A stretch of 64,000 nucleotides of DNA from an uncultured Spirochaetales bacterium (GTDB taxonomy: Bacteria; Spirochaetota; Spirochaetia; Sphaerochaetales; Sphaerochaetaceae), in contig CASFDW010000001.1 of the NCBI GenBank assembly GCA_949293595.1, positions 186,001 to 250,000 of the forward strand, read 5' to 3'. Both the position numbers and the translations under genes were made by a program. The notes under the pieces were generated by a model. It worked only from the letters and a program-made list of their open reading frames with translations. It searched no databases and was not told the origin of the DNA. This document shows, piece after piece, positions 35,236 through 44,175 of the stretch. Numbering within the stretch: the first letter of the stretch is position 1; each line of letters opens with the position of its first letter.

Positions 35236-35694
35236 ATGGGGAAAATGATCATGAGGAGTCCTGTAGGCCCGCTTATGCTTTCATCCGACGGCAAGGGGAT
35301 ATGTGGAATATCCTTCTGCTCCGGATACGAAGGGACGGACGAGGAGGCGGATGAAATCATCCTGCAGGCAAAACAGGAGCTTGAGGAATACTTTCTTGGC
35401 AAAAGGAAAAAGTTCACAATTGCCATAAGTCTGGACAAGGAAGGCTTTGCGAGAACGGTGCTTGAACAGCTTGCGCTGGTTCCGTACGGCTGCACCGTGA
35501 CGTATTGCGAGCTTGCAGGCAGATCCGGCAATCCGAAGGCCGCCCGCGCCGTCGGGGCGGTCATGCGTTCAAATCCGATAGCGATCGTGCTTCCCTGCCA
35601 CAGGGTTGTCGGGAAATCCGGAAACCTCACGGGATTCGCAGGTGGTCTGGAGATAAAAAAACAACTTCTGGACCTTGAAAAACGATTTATTTAA
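35236..35694 (+). CDS. ogt: Methylated-DNA--protein-cysteine methyltransferase (Ogt type)
   Basis: DNA-repair suicide enzyme of about 152 residues removing methyl groups from O6-methylguanine. The active site is IVLPCHRVVGKSG, the DNA-binding helix region VPYGCTVTYCELAGRSGNPKAARAVGAVMRSNP, and the N-terminal domain begins RSPVGPLMLSSDG. Starts at 35236 or 35248 are both possible; the frame is open further upstream, but those residues are unlike the family. Monocistronic, upstream of the phosphofructokinase operon. Confidence 0.9.
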   Translation: MGKMIMRSPVGPLMLSSDGKGICGISFCSGYEGTDEEADEIILQAKQELEEYFLGKRKKFTIAISLDKEGFARTVLEQLALVPYGCTVTYCELAGRSGNPKAARAVGAVMRSNPIAIVLPCHRVVGKSGNLTGFAGGLEIKKQLLDLEKRFI

Positions 35695-35728
35695 CCTTTT
35701 TTTTACACAAACGGCATTTATTCACTGT

Positions 35729-35734
35729 TATAAT
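35729..35734 (+). promoter_or_regulatory. -10 box of the phosphofructokinase-polyphosphate operon
   Basis: A perfect TATAAT (CTGTTATAATTAACC), 26 bases before the start codon and followed by a GGGAGGAAAC ribosome site. A TTTACA at 35702-35707 is too far (21 bp) to be a normal -35 box. Confidence 0.5.
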
Positions 35735-35760
35735 TAACCTTATCATAACAGGGAGGAAAC

Positions 35761-36849
35761 ATGAGGATAGGAATTCTTACAAGCGGAGGCGACTGCCCCG
35801 GGCTCAATGCTGTCATAAGAGGTTTTGCAAAATATGTTTACAACCAGATCCCGAGGGTCGAGATGATCGGCATATCCGACGGCTACGGCGGACTGATCAA
35901 CGGAGAGGCGAAGATGCTCAAGGAATCCGATTTCTCAGGCATACTAAACGTCGGTGGAACAATCCTTGGCACCTCACGCCAGCCGTTCAAGATGATGACG
36001 GTCGAGGATCAGAACGGGGAAAGCAAGCTCGATCTGATGAAGAAGAACTACAAGAAGCTCGATCTCGACCTGCTTGTGACGCTGGGCGGTGCCGGCACAC
36101 ATAAGACGGCGGGACTGCTTTCGGCCGCTGGACTGAACGTCATCGGCATCCCCAAGACGATCGACAACGACATATTCGGCACCGACGTCACCTTCGGCTT
36201 CCATACCGCGGTCGACATCGCAACCGAGTGCATAGACAGGATACACACCACCGCCGCAAGCCACGGACGGACGATGCTCATAGAGATCATGGGCAACAAG
36301 GTCGGATGGCTGACGCTGTACTCCGGTATAGCAGGAGGCGCGGACATCGTGCTCATCCCCGAGATCCCGTACGATCCGGACGAGGTGGTGAGAACCGTCA
36401 GGCACAGGATCACAAGCGGAAAGGCGTTCAACATCATCGCGATCGCCGAAGGCGCGATGAGCCAGGAGGAGAGCAAAATGAAGAAGGCCGAACGGCTCCA
36501 GGCACGCGGTGGGGATGCGACGGCCACGAACCAGCTTGCGAAATACATCGCGGAGAATGCAGAGGTCGAAACCCGCGTCGTGGTTCCAGGACACCTTCAG
36601 AGAGGAGGAAGCCCTTCACCGTACGACCGTCTGCTTTCGACCGAGATGGGATCGTTTGCAGGAAAGCTGGTCCAGGACGGCAATTTCGGCACCACTGTCG
36701 CGATGCGCAACAACCAGATAACCTACAACAAGCTTGCGGACATTGCAGGCAAGACGAAATACGTCCCGGAGGACGACCAGATGATAGCGGTCGCAAGATC
36801 GATCGGAATCTCGTTCGGCGACGGCAGGAAGTTCAAGGAGATAAGATAG
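35761..36849 (+). CDS. 6-phosphofructokinase with unusual donor-site residues
   Basis: Glycolytic enzyme of 362 residues phosphorylating fructose-6-phosphate. The N-terminus MRIGILTSGGDCPGLNAVIRG is standard, IPKTIDND (131-137) carries the catalytic Asp and a Lys that is common in pyrophosphate-dependent enzymes, and IMGNKVGWLTLYSG follows. The donor-site loop reads LGGAGTHKTA (109-117): Gly112 at the key position favours ATP, while Ala111 replaces the usual Asp (GGDG). It therefore belongs to the mixed clade where ATP or pyrophosphate use cannot be told from sequence alone. First gene of an operon with ppx/gppA and ppk. Confidence 0.9.
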   Translation: MRIGILTSGGDCPGLNAVIRGFAKYVYNQIPRVEMIGISDGYGGLINGEAKMLKESDFSGILNVGGTILGTSRQPFKMMTVEDQNGESKLDLMKKNYKKLDLDLLVTLGGAGTHKTAGLLSAAGLNVIGIPKTIDNDIFGTDVTFGFHTAVDIATECIDRIHTTAASHGRTMLIEIMGNKVGWLTLYSGIAGGADIVLIPEIPYDPDEVVRTVRHRITSGKAFNIIAIAEGAMSQEESKMKKAERLQARGGDATATNQLAKYIAENAEVETRVVVPGHLQRGGSPSPYDRLLSTEMGSFAGKLVQDGNFGTTVAMRNNQITYNKLADIAGKTKYVPEDDQMIAVARSIGISFGDGRKFKEIR

Positions 36850-36850
36850 G

Positions 36851-37795
36851 ATGGCAAGGTACGCCGTAATCGATTATTCCTTGTCCTCCGTATCCCTGCT
36901 CGTTGCCGAGCAGGGTATGAACGGAGGGCTCGAGAGCATATTCAAATCGCACAGGATAATCCGCGTTCCGGACTACCTGTCCGACGGCAGGCTCGAGGGC
37001 AAGGGACTGGAGAAGCTGCTGAAGGAGAGCGTTTTCCTTCTTAACATGGCTTCCCAGCTCAAGCCCGACACGACGTTCGCGATCTCGAGCACCCTCTTGA
37101 AGGGGATTGCAAACGCGGATGAGGTCGCACTCCGGATAAAGGAGCGCACCGGACTCGACGTGCTGCATATGGAAGGAAAGGATGAGGCGTATGCCGCGTT
37201 CGTCGCAAACGAGCGCTACAAGAACCTCGAGAGGGCCGTGCTCATCGACATCGGGGGAAGCAGCACGGAAATATGCGACTTCAGAAGCTCCGACAGGGAC
37301 GGGATGGTCAGCATAGACATCGGCGCCAGCCAGATCGAGAGGATGTTCATAAAGGACCTCTACCCCACAGGAGAGGAAGGAAAGAGGATCCGCAGGTATC
37401 TGAAGGAGAAGATCGACGAGGAGACGAAATACCTTCCTCAGAACTATGACAACGCCGTACTCTCTGGCTCGAACTGCCAGGCGCTTTATTCGATCTATGC
37501 CGACTACTACGACATCCCCGACGGGGACGAGATGCTCATGCAGACCGGAAAGCTCGAAAAGCTCATATCCACACTGATGGAGAAGAAGAAAAGGACCAGG
37601 CTCATAGTCAAGACAGTCCCCGAAAAGGTCAACCTGCTCATCCCGACCGCAATATGTCTGAAACTGATATTGAAGCGGTTCGGCATAGAGAACATGACGG
37701 TTTCCACATTCGGAGTGAAGGAAGGAGCCTTGAAGCTGCTCATCGCGGGACGTATGAGGAACAAGGGAGAGGAGGACGTCAAGGATGGGTGTTAA
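36851..37795 (+). CDS. Ppx/GppA-family phosphatase
   Basis: Exopolyphosphatase or pppGpp-phosphatase-like protein of 314 residues with the ASKHA fold. The first phosphate motif is AVIDYSLSSVSLLVAE (Asp where D-x-G-S-N is usual, so altered), and the second is AVLIDIGGSSTEICDF. The catalytic Glu lies in MEGKDEAYAAFVA. It begins one base after the phosphofructokinase stop with AAGGAG upstream, and overlaps ppk by 11 bp. Pairing with ppk suggests polyphosphate turnover; the altered first motif leaves full activity uncertain. Confidence 0.87.
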   Translation: MARYAVIDYSLSSVSLLVAEQGMNGGLESIFKSHRIIRVPDYLSDGRLEGKGLEKLLKESVFLLNMASQLKPDTTFAISSTLLKGIANADEVALRIKERTGLDVLHMEGKDEAYAAFVANERYKNLERAVLIDIGGSSTEICDFRSSDRDGMVSIDIGASQIERMFIKDLYPTGEEGKRIRRYLKEKIDEETKYLPQNYDNAVLSGSNCQALYSIYADYYDIPDGDEMLMQTGKLEKLISTLMEKKKRTRLIVKTVPEKVNLLIPTAICLKLILKRFGIENMTVSTFGVKEGALKLLIAGRMRNKGEEDVKDGC

Positions 37796-39863
37796 GACGG
37801 GATGTGCGGAGAAATGCATCAAGGGCGCTTTCATCAACAGGGAGTATTCATGGCTCGAATTCAATTCCCGCGTCCTGGACCAGGCGATGGACCTGACGAA
37901 CCCGCTTTTGGAGAGATGCAAGTTCCTGTCCATCTTCAAATCCAATCTGGATGAATTCACCATGGTCAGGCTCGGAAGTCTGGAGAACATGGCAAAGAGC
38001 AACCCCGAGGAAAGGGACAACAAGACGGATCTGACCGCAGCGGAGCAGATTGCGGCGGTGCTCGAGCTCTACCCCGCCCTGTACAAGAGGGCGGACCATA
38101 CGTTCAGCTTCCTCGCCACGGAGCTATATTCGAAGGGTATAAACATCATAAAGGCCGACGAGCTCAGTCCCAAACAGGAAAAACTGTGTCTCGCGCATTT
38201 CACGGACTATCTGCTTCCACGGCTGTCCCCTCTGGTGCTTGATCAGAAGCATCCTCTGATACGTTTCTTCAATCTCAGGACGTACATGGTCCTGCTTCTT
38301 GAGAGGAACGGGCACTCGATGTTCGGTGTCGTCGCGGTCCCCCTCACCGCAGAAAGGATATTCCACATCCCGGGAGGCAAGAAGAAGCATCTGATTCTGA
38401 CGGAGGAACTTCTTTTCAAGTTCGGCCATCTTGCCTTCCCCGGCTACAATGTCAAGGAAAAGGCGCTGATCAGGATAACCAGGAACGCGGATTTCGAGGC
38501 CAGCATGGAGGATGCCGACATAGAGTACAACTTCGATTTCTCCAAGCTGATCAAGACAAAGATCGAGGAGCGTACGAACCTTCCGACGGTGAGGGTCGAG
38601 ACGAACAGCCCGAGCGAGGAGATAAAATCCTATGTATCGAAGCAGCTGGGGATAAAGAAGAACCACATATTCCACAGCGGCACCTATTTCGACTACAAGT
38701 TCCTGTTTTCACTTCCCGGCTACTTCAGCCAGGAGGAGAAGGAGAGGCTTTCGTTCAAGCCTTTCAGGAGCTCTGTCGACAGAAGCCTCATCGGGACGAA
38801 TCTTTTCAGCATCGTGGAAAAGAGGGACATCTTCCTCTCCTACCCCTACGACAGCATGGAGACTCTTGTCAACCTTCTTGAGGAGGCGGCCGTCGACAAG
38901 ACGGTGACGAACATCAAGATCACCATATACCGTCTGATGGACCACTCGGGGATAGTCAGCGCATTGATCAAGGCGGCAAACAACGGAAAGGATGTGACTG
39001 CTGTCATGGAGCTCTGCGCGCGATTCGATGAGGAGAACAACCTTGAGAACGCATCAAGGCTACGCGAGGCGGGCTGCACGGTCTTCTACGGGCTCGGGGA
39101 CTACAAGGTCCACAGCAAGATCATTTCGATCGTCAGGGAGAAGAACGGACGTGTAAGCTACATAACCCATATAGGAACCGGCAATTACAACGAAAGCACA
39201 AGCCGCCAGTACACGGACCTGAACATCATCACCTCCAACAAGGAAATAGGAGAAGACGGCGTTGCATTCTTCCGTAATCTCGCGGTCCTGAACCTCGAGT
39301 ACGGATACAAGAGGCTCCTTGTGGCACCTTACAGCCTGAGAAGCGGACTGATTGCGGAAATCGACAAGGAGATAGCAAAGGGCAAGGACGGACTCATCAG
39401 GGCAAAGATGAACAGCCTCACCGACCGCGGGATGATAGAAAAGCTCATAGAGGCCAACCAGGCCGGCGTCAAGGTACATCTCGTCGTCCGGGGGATCTGC
39501 TGCCTGCTGCCCGGCGTGGAGGGGGTGAGCGACAACATAAGCGTGATAAGCATAGTCGGACGCTTCCTCGAGCATTCCAGGATATACAGCTTCTCCTCCG
39601 GAAAGGACCAGCGCATGTACATCGGCTCGGCAGATCTGATGACGCGGAACATAAGCAAGAGGGTCGAGATAGCCTGTCCCGTCCTAGATGCGGGGGTCAT
39701 GGAGAAGATAAACCATCTGATGGACAACATCTTCAACGACAACGTCAAGGCCAGGAGGCTTCTTTCGGACGGAAGGTACCACAAGGTGCAGTCGCTGTCG
39801 GCACCGTTCGATAGCCAGGAGGAATGCCTCAGGGAGGCACAGTCCGGGAACCTGGGCCTTTAG
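37785..39863 (+). CDS. ppk: Polyphosphate kinase 1
   Basis: Makes polyphosphate from ATP; 692 residues, full length for PPK1. The N-terminal domain has FINREYSWLEFNSRVLDQA and FKSNLDEFTMVR. The two phospholipase-D-like catalytic regions carry the phosphorylated His443 in DYKVHSKIISI and His462 in THIGTGNYNESTSR. GAGGAGG precedes the ATG inside the ppx/gppA gene. It meets the vsr gene tail to tail with a 4-bp overlap. Confidence 0.95.
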   Translation: MGVKTGCAEKCIKGAFINREYSWLEFNSRVLDQAMDLTNPLLERCKFLSIFKSNLDEFTMVRLGSLENMAKSNPEERDNKTDLTAAEQIAAVLELYPALYKRADHTFSFLATELYSKGINIIKADELSPKQEKLCLAHFTDYLLPRLSPLVLDQKHPLIRFFNLRTYMVLLLERNGHSMFGVVAVPLTAERIFHIPGGKKKHLILTEELLFKFGHLAFPGYNVKEKALIRITRNADFEASMEDADIEYNFDFSKLIKTKIEERTNLPTVRVETNSPSEEIKSYVSKQLGIKKNHIFHSGTYFDYKFLFSLPGYFSQEEKERLSFKPFRSSVDRSLIGTNLFSIVEKRDIFLSYPYDSMETLVNLLEEAAVDKTVTNIKITIYRLMDHSGIVSALIKAANNGKDVTAVMELCARFDEENNLENASRLREAGCTVFYGLGDYKVHSKIISIVREKNGRVSYITHIGTGNYNESTSRQYTDLNIITSNKEIGEDGVAFFRNLAVLNLEYGYKRLLVAPYSLRSGLIAEIDKEIAKGKDGLIRAKMNSLTDRGMIEKLIEANQAGVKVHLVVRGICCLLPGVEGVSDNISVISIVGRFLEHSRIYSFSSGKDQRMYIGSADLMTRNISKRVEIACPVLDAGVMEKINHLMDNIFNDNVKARRLLSDGRYHKVQSLSAPFDSQEECLREAQSGNLGL

Positions 39864-40345
39864 ACGGATCCGATGTCGAGGTTTTCCGGATCGGGGAACT
39901 CGACGTAGCTGTTGCTCCCCTTTCTTATCTCCTCGTCAATGCTCAGGATGAGGGCGGGAAGATTGCTTTTGTTCCTCAATGCGCATTCCCATACCACGAA
40001 CACCCTGAATCCCATTTTGATCAGGGTGTTTGTGTTTTTCCTGTCGTTCTCCCTGTTCCTTGCGATCTTCCTGGTCCAGAATCCGACGTTGCTGGACGGG
40101 ATGCGGCCGGACCTGCAGAATTCGTGACCATGCCAGAAACATCCGTTCACAAATATTGCGACACGGTATTTTCCAAGGACGATATCAGGTGTGCCGGGGT
40201 ATCTGCCCACATGGATCCTGTAACGGTAGCCGAGGGCGAAGAGACCCCTTCTCACGATCATCTCGGCCTTCGTGTCCTTCCCCCTTATATGGGACATCAC
40301 AGAGGATCTCTTTGCCTTGTCGAAAACATCGCCCACTATGACCAC
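39860..40345 (-). CDS. vsr: Very-short-patch repair endonuclease (Vsr), orphan
   Basis: DNA mismatch endonuclease of 161 residues that nicks at T:G mismatches arising by deamination of 5-methylcytosine. Family blocks are SSVMSHIRGKDTKAEMIVRRGLFALGYRYR, PGTPDIVLGKYRVAIFVNGCFWHGH (Asp54 metal ligand, the Phe-Trp and His residues) and WTRKIARNRENDRKN. Vsr genes normally sit beside a cytosine-C5 methyltransferase; none is nearby. Its start overlaps the preceding membrane-protein gene by 10 bp, placing it in the lipoprotein operon. Confidence 0.93.
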   Translation of the reverse strand: MVIVGDVFDKAKRSSVMSHIRGKDTKAEMIVRRGLFALGYRYRIHVGRYPGTPDIVLGKYRVAIFVNGCFWHGHEFCRSGRIPSSNVGFWTRKIARNRENDRKNTNTLIKMGFRVFVVWECALRNKSNLPALILSIDEEIRKGSNSYVEFPDPENLDIGSV

Positions 40346-41520
40346 CCCAGGTTGAGCCTTATTGCAAGATAGTCCAGACTGTCTCCGTAGCGAACGGGAC
40401 CGTACGGCTTGACCGCATATGTCAAATCCACCCTGAGTACCTTGAGCCTGAACGAGCAGCCCGTGGAGAAGTATCCGCGGTCGAGCCCCGCGTAGACAGA
40501 GAAAATGTACAGGAAATCCAGCCCGGCACCCATCTTCAGATGGTCCACCACCCCGCCCCTCTGCGTGAGATCACCCGAAAAAAGTCCTGCAAGGTCCACG
40601 ATATCGAATGCGACGTACGGCTTGAACAGCCCCCTGCCGGATCCGCTCCAGGCAAAGCCGAGATCGAGGCTCATGGGGACCGTCAGCCTGTAGCCTACCG
40701 GCTCCACCGCACCGGTCTCATCCCCTCTTGCGGCCAGAAGCCCGCCACGGTACACCATGTTGTAATCCCCGTTCATCCCGTTCAATGACAGGGATGAGGA
40801 AAAGCCGTACGGCATGTCCAGACGGGTAGACACGGAGACGGGGAAGGCCCATCCCGACGAGAACGGGACGCCGTCGAGGACGAGAGCCCTCAGCGCAGTC
40901 ATGAGATCCGCCCCCGAGGAGGTTGCAACAAGATTCGAGACATCGGATGCACTTATGCCCGACAGAAATGTGGAATCCGCACTGTACAGCCTGTAGGAGG
41001 GACGTACGGACAGGGCGAGGTTCAACGCGTATCCCGTATCAGAACGGAACGTATGGGACAACGCTATGTCGTATGCCTCCTCATACATCATGAACATGGT
41101 GCTGGAAACGTTCCCGGGTCCTGCGGTCATCACCGAAAGCCTGTTCATGAAATAGAACGAAACAGGATCAAGCGATATTCCCAATCCTCCGTCCACCTCC
41201 ATGAAACCCTTCACACCGGCAGGAATGGAATTCAGGAAATCCAATGCGGCGGAAGGGATGTTTCCTTCCAGCACGGAATCCAAGGAGGAAACGTTGTCCC
41301 TAATGTTGTAGATCCTGAGGCCTGCATACGGCAGGGAAAGCGAGAATGTCCCGCTTTCCGGTCCCCCGGTCTTTTTCAAGGCCGCACCGGCCCCGCCCAT
41401 GGCATCCCTGCTGATGTCGTAACGGGAAAAAGGAAAAGAAAGATATTCGGACACCTTGTAGGAAGCAAAGTTTCCAGAAAGTGCCGATAAAACCAGGAGG
41501 AACAGCAGAAGTCTTTTCAC
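40336..41520 (-). CDS. Predicted outer-membrane beta-barrel protein
   Basis: A 394-residue protein with a signal peptide (KRLLLFLLVLSALSGNFA), then a stretch AMGGAGAALKKTGG like the conserved start of FadL/UPF0164-type spirochaete membrane proteins. Many alternating-residue strands follow, with typical turns (LDMPYGFSSSLSLNGMNGDYNMVYRGG; AWSGSGRGLFKPYVAFDIVDLAG), and it closes with DYLAIRLNLGWS. No specific function can be assigned. Its ATG overlaps the lipoprotein stop (ATGA). Confidence 0.7.
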   Translation of the reverse strand: MKRLLLFLLVLSALSGNFASYKVSEYLSFPFSRYDISRDAMGGAGAALKKTGGPESGTFSLSLPYAGLRIYNIRDNVSSLDSVLEGNIPSAALDFLNSIPAGVKGFMEVDGGLGISLDPVSFYFMNRLSVMTAGPGNVSSTMFMMYEEAYDIALSHTFRSDTGYALNLALSVRPSYRLYSADSTFLSGISASDVSNLVATSSGADLMTALRALVLDGVPFSSGWAFPVSVSTRLDMPYGFSSSLSLNGMNGDYNMVYRGGLLAARGDETGAVEPVGYRLTVPMSLDLGFAWSGSGRGLFKPYVAFDIVDLAGLFSGDLTQRGGVVDHLKMGAGLDFLYIFSVYAGLDRGYFSTGCSFRLKVLRVDLTYAVKPYGPVRYGDSLDYLAIRLNLGWS

Positions 41521-42332
41521 ACTCCCTCCTTGAGAAGGTCCGACAACGCGGAAATCCTTACGATCGAAGTGCTCGGGGAAAGCCTGTAGAGCACCGTATA
41601 ATAATTCAGTATCTGATCCATGATGTCCTTGGAAAGAAACTGCCTGAGAATGCTGTCGATATCGAAATTCTCAAGATATCCGGCAATATTGCCGGAGGGG
41701 TAATCTGCAATATATGACTTATAGCTTGCCGCCACGGCATCAAAGGTATTCTTGAAAATGAGACGGAATGCGATCTGTACCGAAATGAAGTCAGCCATGT
41801 CGAGATCCTGATCCCCTGTAACGCTGAAAAGTCCGCTGGAGATTGTCACATCCTCCCCCGCAAGATACCTTACGAGATTGAAAAAATCATCCAGGGCCAT
41901 GCCGTAGGCTGCATCCTTGTCGGCCAGGACGGACAGACGGCTGTTCAGATATGCGATGTCCTCATCCGTGGACAGGGAAAGGATATCCGAGATCACAGAC
42001 CATTTTGCCGGCGCTACATACGAATAAGAAAACTCCACGTCGCTTTTTTCCAATCCGGGAAAAAGCCTGTCCATCATCGCCGCAAGCTCGCTGTCCGTCA
42101 AGTCTTCTCCCATCGCAGCGAAGGCTTTTTCAAGCAAGTAGGAAACATATTCATAAGGGGTAAGCGAAATCACCTGCGGCTCCACATCCTCGATCGATGT
42201 CACTATATTGTCGACAATCTTCCTGCCTTCGGGAGTGACCTCAGGCTTCACAAGAAGGTTGTCCATGGTGCATGATGTGGACAACAGCAATATCAGCATG
42301 GAAAACACCACCGCTATCTTTTTTCTCTTCAT
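41517..42332 (-). CDS. Hypothetical lipoprotein
   Basis: A 271-residue protein of unknown function. The N-terminus is a lipoprotein signal peptide with a good lipobox (LILLLSTSC, Cys22). The remainder is largely helical and acidic, with no recognised domain. It is first in an operon with the barrel-like protein (4-bp overlap) and vsr, and may be the periplasmic or outer-membrane partner of the barrel (inference). A terminator separates it from the PTS operon upstream. Confidence 0.7.
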   Translation of the reverse strand: MKRKKIAVVFSMLILLLSTSCTMDNLLVKPEVTPEGRKIVDNIVTSIEDVEPQVISLTPYEYVSYLLEKAFAAMGEDLTDSELAAMMDRLFPGLEKSDVEFSYSYVAPAKWSVISDILSLSTDEDIAYLNSRLSVLADKDAAYGMALDDFFNLVRYLAGEDVTISSGLFSVTGDQDLDMADFISVQIAFRLIFKNTFDAVAASYKSYIADYPSGNIAGYLENFDIDSILRQFLSKDIMDQILNYYTVLYRLSPSTSIVRISALSDLLKEGV

Positions 42333-42360
42333 AGCAGAAATATAAGCATTAATCCGAAAT

Positions 42361-42390
42361 AAAAAAAGGGACCTCCCTGCCGGAGATCCC
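42361..42390 (-). terminator. Terminator of the PTS operon
   Basis: On the minus strand, GGGATCTCC pairs with GGAGGTCCC across a short loop, followed by seven T residues (42361-42367). It lies 20 bases after the EIICB stop codon. Confidence 0.85.
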
Positions 42391-42410
42391 CTGAATAAGA
42401 CATTTATGCC

Positions 42411-43850
42411 TTATTTCTTCATGAGGTTCTTGAACTCGTCCGCAACGAACTGCACCTTCGGTCCGATGATGACCTGCACCGATGTCTTTCCGGGGCGGAT
42501 GATTCCCTTGATTCCTGCGCTCTTGATCTTCTTCTCATCGACAAGGAGGCGGTCCTTGACCTCGAGGCGGAGACGTGTGATGCAGTTGTCGACGCTTGTG
42601 ACGTTGCCCTTTCCGCCGACACCTTCAAGAATGATCGCCGCGACGGTCGTGAAATCGCTTGTCCCGAGTTCGACGTTGAGCTCGTCTTCCTGATCGTCCT
42701 CCCTTCCAGGAGTCTTGAGGTTGAACTTCTTGATGAGGAAGTAGAACACTGCGAAGTAGATCACTCCGAACACGATTCCGATCGGAAGGAGGAGAAGCGG
42801 GTTCTCGGCACCAGGAGCGTTGAAGGAAAGGATCCAGTCGACGAAGCCTGCGGAGAAGTTGAAGCCCGCCCTTGTCGGGAGCATCGCACATACCGCGACG
42901 GATACTCCGGTGAGGATTGCGTGTGCGAGATAGAGGCCCGGTGCGAGGAACATGAACGAGAATTCAAGAGGCTCGGTGACACCGGTGAAGAAGGAGCAGA
43001 GGGCGGCCGCGAAGAGGATACCGGCTGCGTTCTTCTTGTTCTTGTCCTTTGCGGTCACGTACATGGCAAGAGCCGCAGCGGGAAGTCCGAACATCATGAC
43101 AGGGAAGAATCCGGTCATGTAGATGCCGGTGACTCCCTCGATGAGAGGCATGCTTCCCCAGAACCTTGCGATGTCGCTGATACCGGCGACGTCGAACCAG
43201 AACACGCTGTTGAGTGCGTGATGGAGGCCGACGGGGATCAGGAGCCTGTTGAAGAAGCCGTAGATGCCCGCACCTACCGCTCCTGCGCTGATGATCGCCT
43301 CGCCGAATGCAACAAGCAGACCGTAGATGAACGGCCAGATGAAGAACATCGGGATACAGATGATCAGCGTGGAGATGGCGGTCATGATCGCAACGCTTCT
43401 TCTTCCGCTGAAGAATGCAAGGAATTCAGGAAGCTGCGTCTTGTGGAACTTGTTGTAGCAGATTGCACCGATGATACCTGAGAAGATACCGATGAACTGG
43501 TTGTTCACCTTTGTGAACGCAACGGAGTCAAGCCAGGAAATATTGCCAACGATGGAAGGAGCAACCCCGCCAAGGATGGTCTGGAACATGAGCCAGGACA
43601 CGATACCGGCGAGAGCCGATGTTCCTTCCTGATCTTTTGACATTCCAACGGCTACGCCGATTGCAAAAAGGATGGCCATATTGTCGACAAGGGCGCCGCC
43701 GGCCTTGATCATGATGAGCGCGGCAACGTTGTTGGCACCCCACCCAGACGGGTCGATCCAGTAGCCAATGCCCATGAGAATACCGGCAACAGGCAGACAT
43801 GCCACCGGCAACATGAGAGACTTTCCGAGTCTCTGTAAGGTTTTCATCAT
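42411..43850 (-). CDS. PTS glucose/N-acetylglucosamine-type EIICB
   Basis: Sugar-transporting and phosphorylating membrane protein of 479 residues. The EIIC domain (about 1-370) begins LQRLGKSLMLPVACLPVAGILMGIGYW and has the conserved GLHHALNSVFW. The C-terminal EIIB domain carries the phosphorylated Cys423 in SVDNCITRLRLEV. The order C-B without an A domain fits glucose-family enzymes served by a separate EIIA, which is encoded in the same operon. Glucose, N-acetylglucosamine and related sugars remain possible. Last gene of the operon. Confidence 0.93.
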   Translation of the reverse strand: MMKTLQRLGKSLMLPVACLPVAGILMGIGYWIDPSGWGANNVAALIMIKAGGALVDNMAILFAIGVAVGMSKDQEGTSALAGIVSWLMFQTILGGVAPSIVGNISWLDSVAFTKVNNQFIGIFSGIIGAICYNKFHKTQLPEFLAFFSGRRSVAIMTAISTLIICIPMFFIWPFIYGLLVAFGEAIISAGAVGAGIYGFFNRLLIPVGLHHALNSVFWFDVAGISDIARFWGSMPLIEGVTGIYMTGFFPVMMFGLPAAALAMYVTAKDKNKKNAAGILFAAALCSFFTGVTEPLEFSFMFLAPGLYLAHAILTGVSVAVCAMLPTRAGFNFSAGFVDWILSFNAPGAENPLLLLPIGIVFGVIYFAVFYFLIKKFNLKTPGREDDQEDELNVELGTSDFTTVAAIILEGVGGKGNVTSVDNCITRLRLEVKDRLLVDEKKIKSAGIKGIIRPGKTSVQVIIGPKVQFVADEFKNLMKK

Positions 43851-43913
43851 AGAAATACCCCTCCTGATTATTTAACCCTCCCGGAAAAACAAAGGGAAGG
43901 TGTTTTAAACTGA

Positions 43914-44171
43914 TTAAAGCGTGGACTTGAAGAAATCCTCGAGCTCCCTCGCCGCAACATCCTCGTCCTCACCTTCAATCCTGAGGACAACCTCGTCTCC
44001 CTGCTTGACCACAAGCTTCATGACAGCCATGATCCTCTTGCAGTCCGCCTGCCCCTTGGGACAGGAAATCGTGACGGCGCTCTTGAAACCCATGGCCTTC
44101 TTGACGAGCTGACCTGCCGGACGGGCGTGGATTCCAAGCTCGTCCGTGATTACATACTTGAATTCTTTCAT
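43914..44171 (-). CDS. PTS phosphocarrier protein HPr, with Arg at position 46
   Basis: Phosphocarrier of 85 residues that passes phosphate from EI to EII proteins. The catalytic His15 lies in LGIHARPAGQLV. The region usually holding regulatory Ser46 reads DCKRIMAVM, with Arg exactly at position 46 (codon AGG), so it cannot be phosphorylated there by HPr kinase. It starts 4 bp after the EI stop and precedes EIICB by 63 bp. Confidence 0.93.
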   Translation of the reverse strand: MKEFKYVITDELGIHARPAGQLVKKAMGFKSAVTISCPKGQADCKRIMAVMKLVVKQGDEVVLRIEGEDEDVAARELEDFFKSTL

Positions 44172-44175
44172 TTAT

